A stretch of 39,883 nucleotides of DNA, taken from Bacteroidia bacterium (lineage in GTDB: Bacteria > Bacteroidota > Bacteroidia > Flavobacteriales > Flavobacteriaceae). The notes under the pieces were generated by a model. That model was not told the origin of the DNA. It made no database searches and was given only the letters and a program-made list of their open reading frames with translations. This document shows positions 15,671 to 21,810 of the stretch, piece by piece; within the stretch, counting starts at the first letter, position 1; every line of letters begins with the position of its first letter. The position numbers and the translations under genes were made by a program. The stretch is from positions 1 through 39,883 of the forward strand of contig JAUIIU010000023.1 in NCBI GenBank assembly GCA_030431695.1, written 5' to 3'.

Positions 15671-15865
15671 ATGTTAATTATACCAGTTAAAGACGGAGAA
15701 AATATCGACAGAGCGCTGAAGCGATTCAAGAGAAAATTCGATCGCACGGGAACGATGCGTCAGCTACGTAAGCGTCAGCAGTTTACTAAACCTTCTGTAA
15801 AACGCAGAGCGCAGATTCAGAAAGCTCAATACATTCAGCATCTTAGAGATCAGGAAGAGATCTAG
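15671..15865 (+). CDS. rpsU: 30S ribosomal protein bS21
   Basis: A 64-residue basic protein beginning MLIIPVKDGENIDRALKRFKRK and containing TMRQLRKRQQFTKPSVKRR, the bS21 signature. In Bacteroidota bS21 sits with bS6 and bS18 near the 3' end of 16S rRNA and helps hide the anti-Shine-Dalgarno sequence. A longer frame runs upstream to 15638, but the family N-terminus and the strong Shine-Dalgarno sequence both point to ATG 15671. The gene has its own promoter and a strong terminator, so it is probably monocistronic. The Shine-Dalgarno sequence suggests translational feedback by bS21-free ribosomes. Confidence 0.95.
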   Translation: MLIIPVKDGENIDRALKRFKRKFDRTGTMRQLRKRQQFTKPSVKRRAQIQKAQYIQHLRDQEEI

Positions 15866-15886
15866 GATCGATAAAATAATAGAAGG

Positions 15887-15922
15887 CCGCCGGTAGTTAT
15901 CTGATTACCGGCGGTTTTTTAT
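15887..15922 (+). terminator. Rho-independent terminator of rpsU
   Basis: CCGCCGGTA (15887-15895) pairs with TACCGGCGG (15906-15914) and is followed by six T residues. It begins 21 nt after the rpsU stop. Confidence 0.9.
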
Positions 15923-15940
15923 TGTGTAAAATCGTAATTT

Positions 15941-16037
15941 AGAACCAAGAACCAAGAACCAAGAACCAAGAACCAAGAACCAAGAACCAAGAACCAAGAA
16001 CCAAGAACCAAGAACCAAGAACCAAGAACCAAGAACC
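15941..16037. repeat. Heptanucleotide tandem repeat (AGAACCA) x ~13.9
   Basis: Ninety-seven bases of perfect 7-bp repeat begin just after the rpsU terminator and stop 4 nt before the xerC start codon. The unit contains no start codon and no stop codon in any forward frame. A TAG at 15940-15942 lies in the xerC frame at its upstream edge. The array must therefore be part of the xerC promoter or 5' leader, not of the protein. Copy number could vary by slipped-strand mispairing. Confidence 0.95.
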
Positions 16038-16041
16038 CATT

Positions 16042-16932
16042 ATGCCCTTTGGTGATTTCACATCCTATCTTTCTTTGGAGAAAAAGTACTCTCCACATAC
16101 GGTGAAGGCCTATGTGAGAGATCTGAATGACTTCTCCGAATTCGCAAACAGGGGGTACGGAGTGGATTCGATTGGGGAGGTTCCCTATAGTATTATAAGG
16201 AGTTGGATAGTGGAACTTGTAGACCAGGGGATATCCAACAGGAGTGTGAACCGAAAGGTGGCTTCGCTAAAGTCCTATTTTAAGTTTCTTCTGAAGTCAA
16301 AACAGATAGAAACCAATCCATTGGCTAAGCACAGGGCCCTGAAGACTTCAACAAAGGTTCAGGTACCATTCTCGGAAAAGGAGATCGAGGAGGTACTCAC
16401 ACTGCTGGCAGATGCTGAAGGTTTCGAGGGCAAGCGCAACAAGCTTATCGTGGAGTTGTTTTACAGCACCGGTATGCGGAGGGCTGAGCTGGTAAACCTG
16501 AAATGTAAGGATCTCTCGATCGAGCAAAAGACATTGAAGGTGCTGGGTAAGCGAAACAAGGAGCGGATCATTCCAATGCTACCCTCGGTTGTAGGCTCGG
16601 TTCAGGAATATTTAAAGGAGCGGGAGGGGCTGGAAGTGATCACTGATTCCGATTATCTGCTACTTTCTAAAAAGGGCGTTAAAATATATGAAACCCTTGT
16701 ATACCGAGTAATAAATTCCTATTTTAGTTTAGCATCCGAAAAGGTAAAAAAGAGTCCGCATATACTGCGTCATTCCTTTGCTACACATCTTTTGAATGAG
16801 GGTGCCGATTTAAACGCAGTCAAGGAACTGCTCGGGCATTCGAGTCTGGCTTCCACCCAGGTGTATACGCATAATAGCATAGCACAGTTGAAGGAAGTAT
16901 ATCGAAACTCGCATCCCCGGAATTCGAAATAA
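16042..16932 (+). CDS. xerC: Tyrosine recombinase XerC/XerD
   Basis: A 296-residue site-specific recombinase of the size and layout of housekeeping XerC/XerD. A SAM-like DNA-binding N-terminal domain occupies residues 1-90 and the catalytic domain about 107-290. All catalytic residues are present: Arg146 in TGMRRAEL, Lys170 in VLGKRNK, His240 and Arg243 in SPHILRHSFATH, His266 in LLGHSS, and Tyr275 in STQVYTH. It should resolve chromosome dimers at dif. Its place between rpsU and hpf is the conserved chromosomal order, so it is not a mobile-element integrase. The 97-bp heptamer array directly before the ATG is unusual for a housekeeping gene. Confidence 0.9.
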   Translation: MPFGDFTSYLSLEKKYSPHTVKAYVRDLNDFSEFANRGYGVDSIGEVPYSIIRSWIVELVDQGISNRSVNRKVASLKSYFKFLLKSKQIETNPLAKHRALKTSTKVQVPFSEKEIEEVLTLLADAEGFEGKRNKLIVELFYSTGMRRAELVNLKCKDLSIEQKTLKVLGKRNKERIIPMLPSVVGSVQEYLKEREGLEVITDSDYLLLSKKGVKIYETLVYRVINSYFSLASEKVKKSPHILRHSFATHLLNEGADLNAVKELLGHSSLASTQVYTHNSIAQLKEVYRNSHPRNSK

Positions 16933-17036
16933 CTAATAACCGGGATTTCACCTATGAAGTGTACTTTTTCCAGATAGATCGGATCAATTCAGGAAGAAGT
17001 ATTTTTTATGTGTTATTCTAAAAATTGAAGACCCCT

Positions 17037-17342
17037 ATGAAAGTTACTGTCCAAACCCCTAATTTCATTGCCGATGCCAAACTGATCAATTTCATTGAGA
17101 AGAAGTTGAATAAGCTTGAACAGTTTTACGACAGGATCATCTTCGCCGATGTATTTCTGAAGGTTCAGAAAACGAGTGAAAAGGAGAATAAATCTGTAGA
17201 GATTTTACTGAGTGTTCCCGGAGGGGATATGATCGTTAAAAAGGAGGCCAGAACATTTGAAGCCGGCACCGATGAATGTGTGCAGTCATTGGAACGACAG
17301 CTGAAGAAGAGAAAGGAAAAACTACGTGCTCATGCGTCGTGA
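17037..17342 (+). CDS. hpf: Ribosome hibernation promoting factor (HPF/YfiA family)
   Basis: A 101-residue short-type hibernation factor with the beta-alpha-beta-beta-beta-alpha fold: MKVTVQTPNFIADAKLINFIEKKLNKLEQFY, then VFLKVQKTSEKENKSVEILLSVPGGDMIVKKEA, and a basic C-terminal helix ERQLKKRKEKLRAHAS. It binds the decoding region of the 30S subunit and stops translation during slow growth. ATG 17037 is the natural start; an upstream TTG at 17025 would add four residues that the family lacks. It follows xerC by about 100 nt and precedes the tRNA cluster. Confidence 0.9.
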   Translation: MKVTVQTPNFIADAKLINFIEKKLNKLEQFYDRIIFADVFLKVQKTSEKENKSVEILLSVPGGDMIVKKEARTFEAGTDECVQSLERQLKKRKEKLRAHAS

Positions 17343-17362
17343 AATTTTCTGAAAAAAGTTTT

Positions 17363-17389
17363 TTTGATTAAATAATTTATATACATTTG
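17363..17389 (+). promoter_or_regulatory. Promoter of the tRNA cluster
   Basis: TTTG (17363-17366) and TACATTTG (17382-17389), 15 nt apart, match the Bacteroidota promoter consensus with slightly short spacing. The predicted start site, near 17395, falls inside the terminator-like hairpin at 17392-17418. It lies about 50 nt before tRNA-Thr. Confidence 0.6.
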
Positions 17390-17391
17390 CA

Positions 17392-17418
17392 GTCCGTTAG
17401 AAATGACGGACTTTTTTT
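17392..17418 (+). terminator. Terminator-like hairpin after hpf, overlapping the tRNA promoter start site
   Basis: GTCCGT (17392-17397) pairs with ACGGAC (17406-17411), extendable by a T-G wobble, and is followed by seven T residues. It is placed to terminate hpf mRNA. It also lies exactly where transcription from the tRNA promoter should begin. Confidence 0.65.
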
Positions 17419-17440
17419 ATGCGAAAAAAGTGCTGAAAAG

Positions 17441-17514
17441 GCCGATATAGCTCAGCTGGCTAGAGCAGCTGATTTGTAATCAGCAGGTCGTGGGTTCGAG
17501 TCCCTCTATCGGCT
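17441..17514 (+). tRNA. tRNA-Thr (anticodon TGT)
   Basis: A complete cloverleaf: acceptor GCCGATA with TATCGGC, D-arm AGCTCAGCTGGCTAGAGC, anticodon stem GCTGA/TCAGC around loop TTTGTAA (anticodon TGT), and T-arm GTGGGTTCGAGTCCCTC. The discriminator is T. The CCA end is not encoded, as in the other four tRNAs here. Confidence 0.95.
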
Positions 17515-17560
17515 CTTTAAAAGAGAAAAAGTTCTTTAAAAAATCTGGTTAATTCCAATT

Positions 17561-17643
17561 GGGGAGATACTCAAGCGGCCAACGAGGACAGACTGTAAAT
17601 CTGTTGGTTTTTACCTTCGCAGGTTCGAATCCTGCTCTCCCCA
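17561..17643 (+). tRNA. tRNA-Tyr (anticodon GTA)
   Basis: An 83-nt class II tRNA: acceptor GGGGAGA with TCTCCCC, discriminator A, and anticodon stem ACAGA/TCTGT around CTGTAAA (anticodon GTA). A long variable arm and T-arm GCAGGTTCGAATCCTGC follow. CCA is not encoded. Confidence 0.95.
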
Positions 17644-17913
17644 CAACAATTTTTTTGAAGCAGTAGCTGGGCTTGCGTTCACAAGGCTGAGACAAAAAGT
17701 ATTGTCGTGAAGGGTCTCTCTTCACAGGTCACCGAACCGCCTCTGGCGTAGTGGTAATCCTGAATGAAGTGAAGTAAAAAGGAATCAATTCAACTATTTG
17801 GAGACGAGCCAAATATTGATTATCTTTGCACGCTTTTGGCGTCCAAGCTAAACGCACTTTTTGACATATTGAAACCAAATTATTAAGGCCTGTGGCCTTG
17901 ATAGTATAAACAA
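17644..17913 (+). other. 270-nt spacer in the tRNA cluster with a candidate promoter
   Basis: No gene is supported here. TTTG (17797-17800) and TATCTTTG (17821-17828), spaced 20 nt apart, form a good promoter that would drive tRNA-Gly, tRNA-Thr(GGT) and tuf separately from the first two tRNAs. Upstream of it, GTGAAG (17707-17712) and CTTCAC (17720-17725) form a small hairpin. The segment around 17741-17762, containing GGCGTAGTGGTAAT, looks faintly like a D-arm, but no cloverleaf can be drawn. Confidence 0.5.
17797..17828 (+). promoter_or_regulatory. Second promoter within the tRNA cluster
   Basis: TTTG at 17797-17800 and TATCTTTG at 17821-17828 match both Bacteroidota promoter boxes with 20-nt spacing. 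The transcript would begin near 17834, about 80 nt before tRNA-Gly, and could extend through tRNA-Thr(GGT) into tuf. Confidence 0.62.
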
Positions 17914-17986
17914 GCGGGAGTAGCTCAGTTGGTAGAGCGTCAGCCTTCCAAGCTGAATGTCGCCGGTTCGAACCCGGTCTCCCGCT
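17914..17986 (+). tRNA. tRNA-Gly (anticodon TCC)
   Basis: Acceptor GCGGGAG with CTCCCGC, discriminator T, D-arm AGCTCAGTTGGTAGAGC, anticodon stem TCAGC/GCTGA around CTTCCAA (anticodon TCC), T-arm CCGGTTCGAACCCGG. CCA is not encoded. Confidence 0.95.
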
Positions 17987-17991
17987 CGATT

Positions 17992-18025
17992 TTCCTGCGA
18001 AGGCAGGAATCTGCTTTTGGCAGAT
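17992..18025 (+). repeat. Two adjacent hairpins between tRNA-Gly and tRNA-Thr
   Basis: TTCCTGC (17992-17998) pairs with GCAGGAA (18003-18009), and directly after it TCTGC pairs with GCAGA around a TTTTG-type loop (to 18025). They fill most of the 51-nt spacer and could guide processing of the tRNA precursor. The first stem is of the same CCTGC/GCAGG type as other palindromes in the window. Confidence 0.5.
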
Positions 18026-18037
18026 TCAACACTTTAC

Positions 18038-18109
18038 GCCGGTGTAGCTCAGGGGTAGAGCGTTTCCTTGGTAAGGAAGAGGTCACGGGTTCAAATCCCG
18101 TCATTGGCT
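18038..18109 (+). tRNA. tRNA-Thr (anticodon GGT)
   Basis: Acceptor GCCGGTG with CATTGGC (two G-T wobbles), D-arm AGCTCAGGGGTAGAGC, anticodon stem TTTCC/GGAAG around TTGGTAA (anticodon GGT), T-arm ACGGGTTCAAATCCCGT. The discriminator is T and CCA is not encoded. Confidence 0.93.
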
Positions 18110-18162
18110 CAATTAAGAACTATTGAACACTAATATATAAACTAAGATTAAATTAATACAAG

Positions 18163-19350
18163 ATGGCAAAAGAAACATTTGATCGGTCTAAACCTCACTT
18201 GAACGTAGGTACTATTGGACACGTAGATCATGGTAAAACAACTCTAACCGCTGCTATTACAAAAGTATTGGCAGACGCTGGTTATTCGGAAGCAAGATCT
18301 TTTGATCAAATTGATAATGCACCTGAAGAAAAAGAGAGAGGTATCACAATTAACTCTTCTCACGTAGAATACCAAACGGCTAACCGTCACTACGCACACG
18401 TTGACTGTCCGGGTCACGCCGACTATGTTAAGAACATGGTTACTGGTGCTGCGCAAATGGACGGAGCTATCCTTGTTGTTGCCGCTACAGACGGACCGAT
18501 GCCACAAACTCGTGAGCACATCCTTCTTGGTCGCCAGGTAGGTATCCCACGTATCGTTGTTTTCATGAACAAAGTTGATATGGTGGACGACGAAGAGCTT
18601 CTTGAACTAGTTGAGATGGAGATCCGTGATCTTCTTAACTTCTACGAGTACGACGGAGATAACGGTCCTGTTATCGCTGGTTCTGCTCTTGGAGCACTTA
18701 ACGGTGAGCAGAAGTGGGTGGATACCGTGCTTGAACTAATGGAAGCAGTTGATACCTGGATCGAAGAGCCACTTCGTGAAGTGGACAAAGACTTCTTGAT
18801 GCCTATCGAGGACGTATTCTCTATTACTGGTCGTGGTACTGTTGCTACTGGTCGTATTGAAACTGGTGTTGCTAACACTGGAGATCCGGTAGATATCATT
18901 GGAATGGGAGCTGAAAAACTTACTTCTACAATCACAGGGGTAGAGATGTTCCGTAAGATCCTTGACAGAGGAGAAGCTGGTGATAACGTTGGTATCCTTC
19001 TTAGAGGTATTGAGAAGAACGAGATCCGTAGAGGTATGGTGATCTGTAAGCAGGGATCTGTAACTCCTCACGCTAAGTTCAAGGCTGAGGTGTATATCCT
19101 GAAAAAAGAAGAAGGTGGTCGTCACACACCATTCCACAACAACTACCGTCCACAGTTCTACGTTCGTACGACTGACGTAACTGGAAACATCAACCTTCCA
19201 GACGGTGTTGAAATGGTAATGCCTGGTGATAACCTAACCATTACTGTTGACCTTATCCAGCCTATCGCAATGAATGTTGGACTACGTTTCGCTATCCGTG
19301 AAGGAGGTAGAACTGTAGGTGCTGGTCAGGTAACAGAGATCTTAGACTAA
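18163..19350 (+). CDS. tuf: Translation elongation factor Tu
   Basis: A 395-residue GTPase that delivers aminoacyl-tRNA to the ribosome. The G1 loop GHVDHGKT is at 19-26, the switch motif ERGITI follows, then DCPGHAD (G3), NKVD (G4) and the domain II/III signatures ([19 protein letters not shown]-like [14 protein letters not shown]). It ends [11 protein letters not shown]. Codons are strongly biased towards a small set, as expected for one of the most abundant proteins. It sits between tRNA-Thr and tRNA-Trp, the conserved order, and the 53-nt gap after the tRNA holds no obvious promoter. It is therefore probably cotranscribed with the tRNAs. Confidence 0.97.
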   Translation: MAKETFDRSKPHLNVGTIGHVDHGKTTLTAAITKVLADAGYSEARSFDQIDNAPEEKERGITINSSHVEYQTANRHYAHVDCPGHADYVKNMVTGAAQMDGAILVVAATDGPMPQTREHILLGRQVGIPRIVVFMNKVDMVDDEELLELVEMEIRDLLNFYEYDGDNGPVIAGSALGALNGEQKWVDTVLELMEAVDTWIEEPLREVDKDFLMPIEDVFSITGRGTVATGRIETGVANTGDPVDIIGMGAEKLTSTITGVEMFRKILDRGEAGDNVGILLRGIEKNEIRRGMVICKQGSVTPHAKFKAEVYILKKEEGGRHTPFHNNYRPQFYVRTTDVTGNINLPDGVEMVMPGDNLTITVDLIQPIAMNVGLRFAIREGGRTVGAGQVTEILD

Positions 19351-19365
19351 TTACGTTTATATAGG

Positions 19366-19406
19366 AAGTCTTAAGGTGTCCGCCGTTGGCGGATGCCTTG
19401 ACTTTT
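19366..19406 (+). terminator. Hairpin after tuf, probable terminator or attenuator
   Basis: A long stem: AAGTC (19366-19370) with GACTT (19400-19404), AAGG (19373-19376) with CCTT (19396-19399), and an inner TCCGCC-GTT-GGCGGA (19379-19393). Only a short T stretch follows, so termination may be partial. The inner stem is identical in its arms to the hairpin after rplL. Confidence 0.65.
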
Positions 19407-19409
19407 ATA

Positions 19410-19470
19410 ACGGGTTTAGCCAGTCGGACAGCAGACAAAGGTACGCAGTGCAACCTAACAAACGGGTTTA
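19410..19470 (+). repeat. Fragments of the tRNA-Trp 5' end upstream of the gene
   Basis: ACGGGTTTAGC at 19410-19420 is identical to the first 11 bases of tRNA-Trp and continues CAGTCGG against tRNA TCAGTTGG. A second, shorter copy ACGGGTTTA lies at 19462-19470. Neither folds into a tRNA. Confidence 0.55.
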
Positions 19471-19504
19471 CCTGCCTGCCGGCAGGCAGGGCTCAGAACT
19501 GAGC
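19471..19504. repeat. Perfect 20-bp palindrome plus adjacent inverted repeat
   Basis: CCTGCCTGCCGGCAGGCAGG at 19471-19490 is a perfect palindrome. It is immediately followed by GCTCAG-AA-CTGAGC (19491-19504). Both lie between tuf and tRNA-Trp and can form cruciform or RNA hairpins. The first resembles the repeat at 573-589. Confidence 0.75.
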
Positions 19505-19572
19505 TAGTAAATGGCCGGCTCGAAAATAAGAATGAGTATGTTCCGGTTTATTGAGACAGCTCATTACATCTT

Positions 19573-19645
19573 ACGGGTTTAGCTCAGTTGGTAGAGCACT
19601 GGTCTCCAAAACCAGGTGTCGGGAGTTCGAGTCTCTCAACCCGTG
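19573..19645 (+). tRNA. tRNA-Trp (anticodon CCA)
   Basis: Acceptor ACGGGTT with AACCCGT, discriminator G, D-arm AGCTCAGTTGGTAGAGC, anticodon stem CTGGT/ACCAG around CTCCAAA (anticodon CCA), and T-arm CGGGAGTTCGAGTCTCTC with one G-T pair. The last 17 bases recur twice downstream at 80-bp intervals. CCA is not encoded. Confidence 0.95.
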
Positions 19646-19806
19646 CAAAAATAAACAGGGATTGAGCTAATCTAGAGACGAGAAGTTTATCCCGAGCGGA
19701 GTCGAGGGGAGTCTCTCAACCCGTGAAAAAATAAACAGGGATTGAACTAATCAAGAGACGAGAAGTTTATCCCGAGCGGCGTCGAGGGGAGTCTCTCAAC
19801 CCGTGC
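19629..19806 (+). repeat. 80-bp tandem repeat carrying the tRNA-Trp 3' end
   Basis: GTCTCTCAACCCGTG, the 3' half of the T-arm plus the acceptor strand of tRNA-Trp, occurs at 19631, 19711 and 19791, exactly 80 bp apart. The two full units (19631-19710 and 19711-19790) differ at only four positions by eye; the third copy stops after about 16 bases. Each unit also holds AGAGAC, which can pair with GTCTCT, TTGAG, which can pair with CTCAA, and a CCCGAGCGG(A/C)GTCGAGGGG motif. The array fills the space between tRNA-Trp and secE. Confidence 0.95.
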
Positions 19807-19823
19807 TAATTAACACCGAAGCG

Positions 19824-20012
19824 ATGTTAGATTATATTAAGGAATCATACAGTGAACTAAGGAACCACGTCTCGTGGCCGAGTTGGGCGGAGGCACAACG
19901 ACTTACAGTGATCGTTGCTGTTTTTTCCATTGTTCTGGCCCTTGCTGTTTTTGGCGTGGACAGGGTTTTCAGTAACCTGATTGAACTTTATTTCAACTGG
20001 ATCAAGTCCTAA
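19824..20012 (+). CDS. secE: Preprotein translocase subunit SecE
   Basis: A 62-residue single-span membrane protein. The amphipathic N-terminus MLDYIKESYSELRNHVSWPSWAEAQRLT carries the conserved VSWPSWAE segment and is followed by one transmembrane helix (VIVAVFSIVLALAVFGVDRVF). SecE clamps SecY in the translocation channel. ATG 19824 is chosen; the frame also runs back to a GTG at 19803, but that codon lies inside the tRNA-derived repeat and would add non-family residues. It is followed by nusG after 5 nt. Confidence 0.93.
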   Translation: MLDYIKESYSELRNHVSWPSWAEAQRLTVIVAVFSIVLALAVFGVDRVFSNLIELYFNWIKS

Positions 20013-20017
20013 ACAAA

Positions 20018-20572
20018 ATGACGGAAACTAAAAGTACAAAGAAGTGGTATGTGGTTCGTTCTGTGAGCGGACAGGAGAATAAGATAAAGTCGTATATCGA
20101 ATCCGAGATCAAGCGACTTAATCTTGAAGATTCTATTGAGCAGGTTTTAGTTCCGACAGAAAAAGTAATTCAAATCCGTAACGGAAAGAAAGTAAACAAA
20201 GAACGAGTTTATTTTCCGGGTTACATCATGATCCAGGCAAAACTGGAGGGTGAGATCCCGCACATTATCAAATCGATCAATGGAGTTATCGGGTTTTTAG
20301 GTGAAACCAAAGGTGGGGATCCTGTGCCGCTAAGGCAGTCGGAGGTGAACCGCATGCTAGGTAAGGTGGATGAGCTTACTGTTCAGGATGACAATGTGAA
20401 CATTCCTTACGTAGTTGGTGAAACCATCAAGGTGATCGACGGACCATTCAACGGATTTAACGGTACGGTGGAGAAGATCAACGAAGAAAAACGCAAGCTA
20501 GAGGTTATGGTGAAGATCTTCGGAAGGAAGACCCCACTGGAACTGAGCTATATGCAAGTAGAGAAAATTTAA
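20018..20572 (+). CDS. nusG: Transcription termination/antitermination factor NusG
   Basis: A 184-residue protein with the NGN domain first (KKWYVVRSVSGQENKIKSYIE, then ERVYFPGYIMIQAKL) and a C-terminal KOW domain (VGETIKVIDGPFNGFNGTVEKINEEKRKLEVMVKIFGR). NusG binds the RNA polymerase clamp and links it to Rho or to the leading ribosome. It starts 5 nt after secE, and rplK follows 72 nt later. Confidence 0.96.
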   Translation: MTETKSTKKWYVVRSVSGQENKIKSYIESEIKRLNLEDSIEQVLVPTEKVIQIRNGKKVNKERVYFPGYIMIQAKLEGEIPHIIKSINGVIGFLGETKGGDPVPLRQSEVNRMLGKVDELTVQDDNVNIPYVVGETIKVIDGPFNGFNGTVEKINEEKRKLEVMVKIFGRKTPLELSYMQVEKI

Positions 20573-20644
20573 TTGTTACACGCTATATAATAGGTTTTTT
20601 TCCGAAGCTTCCATGACGAAAAATTCCGAATTAAAATTTGAAAA

Positions 20645-21082
20645 ATGGCAAAAGAAGTAGGTAAAGTAGTTAAGCTGCAAGTTCGTGGAGGAGCCGCTAA
20701 CCCGTCTCCACCAGTTGGACCCGCTTTAGGTGCTGCCGGCGTTAACATCATGGAGTTCTGTAAGCAATTTAATGCCAGAACTCAGGATAAGCAGGGTAAG
20801 GTTTTACCAGTGGTGATCACGGTGTATAAGGATAAGTCTTTCGACTTTGTAATTAAAACACCACCAGCCGCTGTACAGATCCTTGAAGCCGCCAAAGTCA
20901 AAAAAGGCTCTGGTGAACCTCATGTTAACAAGGTTGCAACTATCTCCTGGGACCAGGTAAGAACAATTGCAGAAGACAAAATGCCCGATTTGAATGCATT
21001 TACCGTTGAGTCTGCCATGAAAATGGTAGCCGGAACGGCTCGTTCAATGGGAGTTAAAGTTAAAGGTACTGCACCTTTCTAA
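20645..21082 (+). CDS. rplK: 50S ribosomal protein uL11
   Basis: 145 residues starting [29 protein letters not shown], the uL11 N-terminal signature with the proline-rich [10 protein letters not shown] hinge. The C-terminal rRNA-binding domain ends [16 protein letters not shown]. It forms the GTPase-associated stalk base with L10. It is the first of four ribosomal genes in the rplKAJL order; the 72-nt leader before it is the likely place for any L1-type feedback site. Confidence 0.97.
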   Translation: MAKEVGKVVKLQVRGGAANPSPPVGPALGAAGVNIMEFCKQFNARTQDKQGKVLPVVITVYKDKSFDFVIKTPPAAVQILEAAKVKKGSGEPHVNKVATISWDQVRTIAEDKMPDLNAFTVESAMKMVAGTARSMGVKVKGTAPF

Positions 21083-21103
21083 ACCGAAAAAGAATCTATA
21101 GAA

Positions 21104-21799
21104 ATGGCAAGATTGACAAAAAAGCAAAAAGAAGCCCGTGGGAAGGTAGAGGATAAAACCTATTCCCTTTCCGAAGCTTCCGCTTTGATAAAAGAGATCT
21201 CCAATGTAAAGTTTGACGCCACGGTAGACCTTGCGGTTCGTCTGAATGTAGACCCGCGTAAAGCGAACCAAATGGTTCGTGGAGTGGTAACCCTGCCTCA
21301 CGGTACGGGTAAGGACGTTAAGGTGCTTGCGCTCGTAACTCCGGATAAGGAGAGTGAAGCACAAGAGGCCGGTGCAGACTATGTTGGATTGGACGAATAC
21401 CTCACCAAGATCAAGGGAGGTTGGACCGATGTCGACGTGATCGTTACTATGCCGAGTGTGATGGGTAAACTTGGACCCCTGGGACGAATTCTTGGTCCCC
21501 GAGGTTTGATGCCGAACCCAAAGACTGGTACTGTAACAATGGACGTCGCTAAAGCGGTATCTGATGTGAAAGCCGGTAAGATCGACTTCAAGGTTGACAA
21601 AACCGGAATTGTACATGCTGCGATCGGAAAAGCGTCTTTCGATGCTGAGAAGATCGCCGGAAACGCAAAAGAATTACTAACTACACTCGTAAAATTGAAG
21701 CCTCAGTCGGCTAAAGGAACCTACATCAAGAGCATTTATATGTCTTCTACGATGAGCCCTTCAGTGGAGATTGATTCCAAGCGCTTTATCGAGCAGTAA
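21104..21799 (+). CDS. rplA: 50S ribosomal protein uL1
   Basis: 231 residues of normal length. The signature is [20 protein letters not shown] followed by PKTGTVT, with the two-domain L1 layout. L1 forms the mobile stalk at the tRNA exit site and in many bacteria represses its own operon. It begins 21 nt after rplK. Confidence 0.97.
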   Translation: MARLTKKQKEARGKVEDKTYSLSEASALIKEISNVKFDATVDLAVRLNVDPRKANQMVRGVVTLPHGTGKDVKVLALVTPDKESEAQEAGADYVGLDEYLTKIKGGWTDVDVIVTMPSVMGKLGPLGRILGPRGLMPNPKTGTVTMDVAKAVSDVKAGKIDFKVDKTGIVHAAIGKASFDAEKIAGNAKELLTTLVKLKPQSAKGTYIKSIYMSSTMSPSVEIDSKRFIEQ

Positions 21800-21810
21800 A
21801 ATTTATAGAC

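Noticed and set aside
15941-16037. Heptamer array considered as a CRISPR array or as coding repeat
   Set aside because: There are no spacers, the unit is only 7 bp, and a TAG in the xerC frame at the array's upstream edge plus the absence of any start codon rule out coding in that frame.
16042-16932. XerC considered as an integrase of a mobile element next to the tRNA cluster
   Set aside because: The gene sits in the conserved rpsU-xerC-hpf-tRNA-tuf order, has housekeeping length, and no phage or conjugation genes are nearby.
17741-17790. Possible sixth tRNA or tRNA pseudogene in the 17644-17913 spacer
   Set aside because: A D-arm-like GTAGTGGTAAT is present, but no acceptor, anticodon or T-arm pairing can be drawn.
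17929-18126. A 65-codon open frame across the tRNA-Gly/tRNA-Thr pair
   Set aside because: It overlaps two complete tRNA cloverleafs and encodes only translated tRNA sequence with no protein character.
19629-19806. 80-bp repeats considered as a CRISPR-like array
   Set aside because: The units are head-to-tail copies without unique spacers and there are no cas genes; each copy contains the tRNA-Trp 3' end.
19803-19823. Alternative GTG start of secE at 19803
   Set aside because: The codon lies in the tRNA-derived repeat and the extra seven residues are not part of the SecE family N-terminus.
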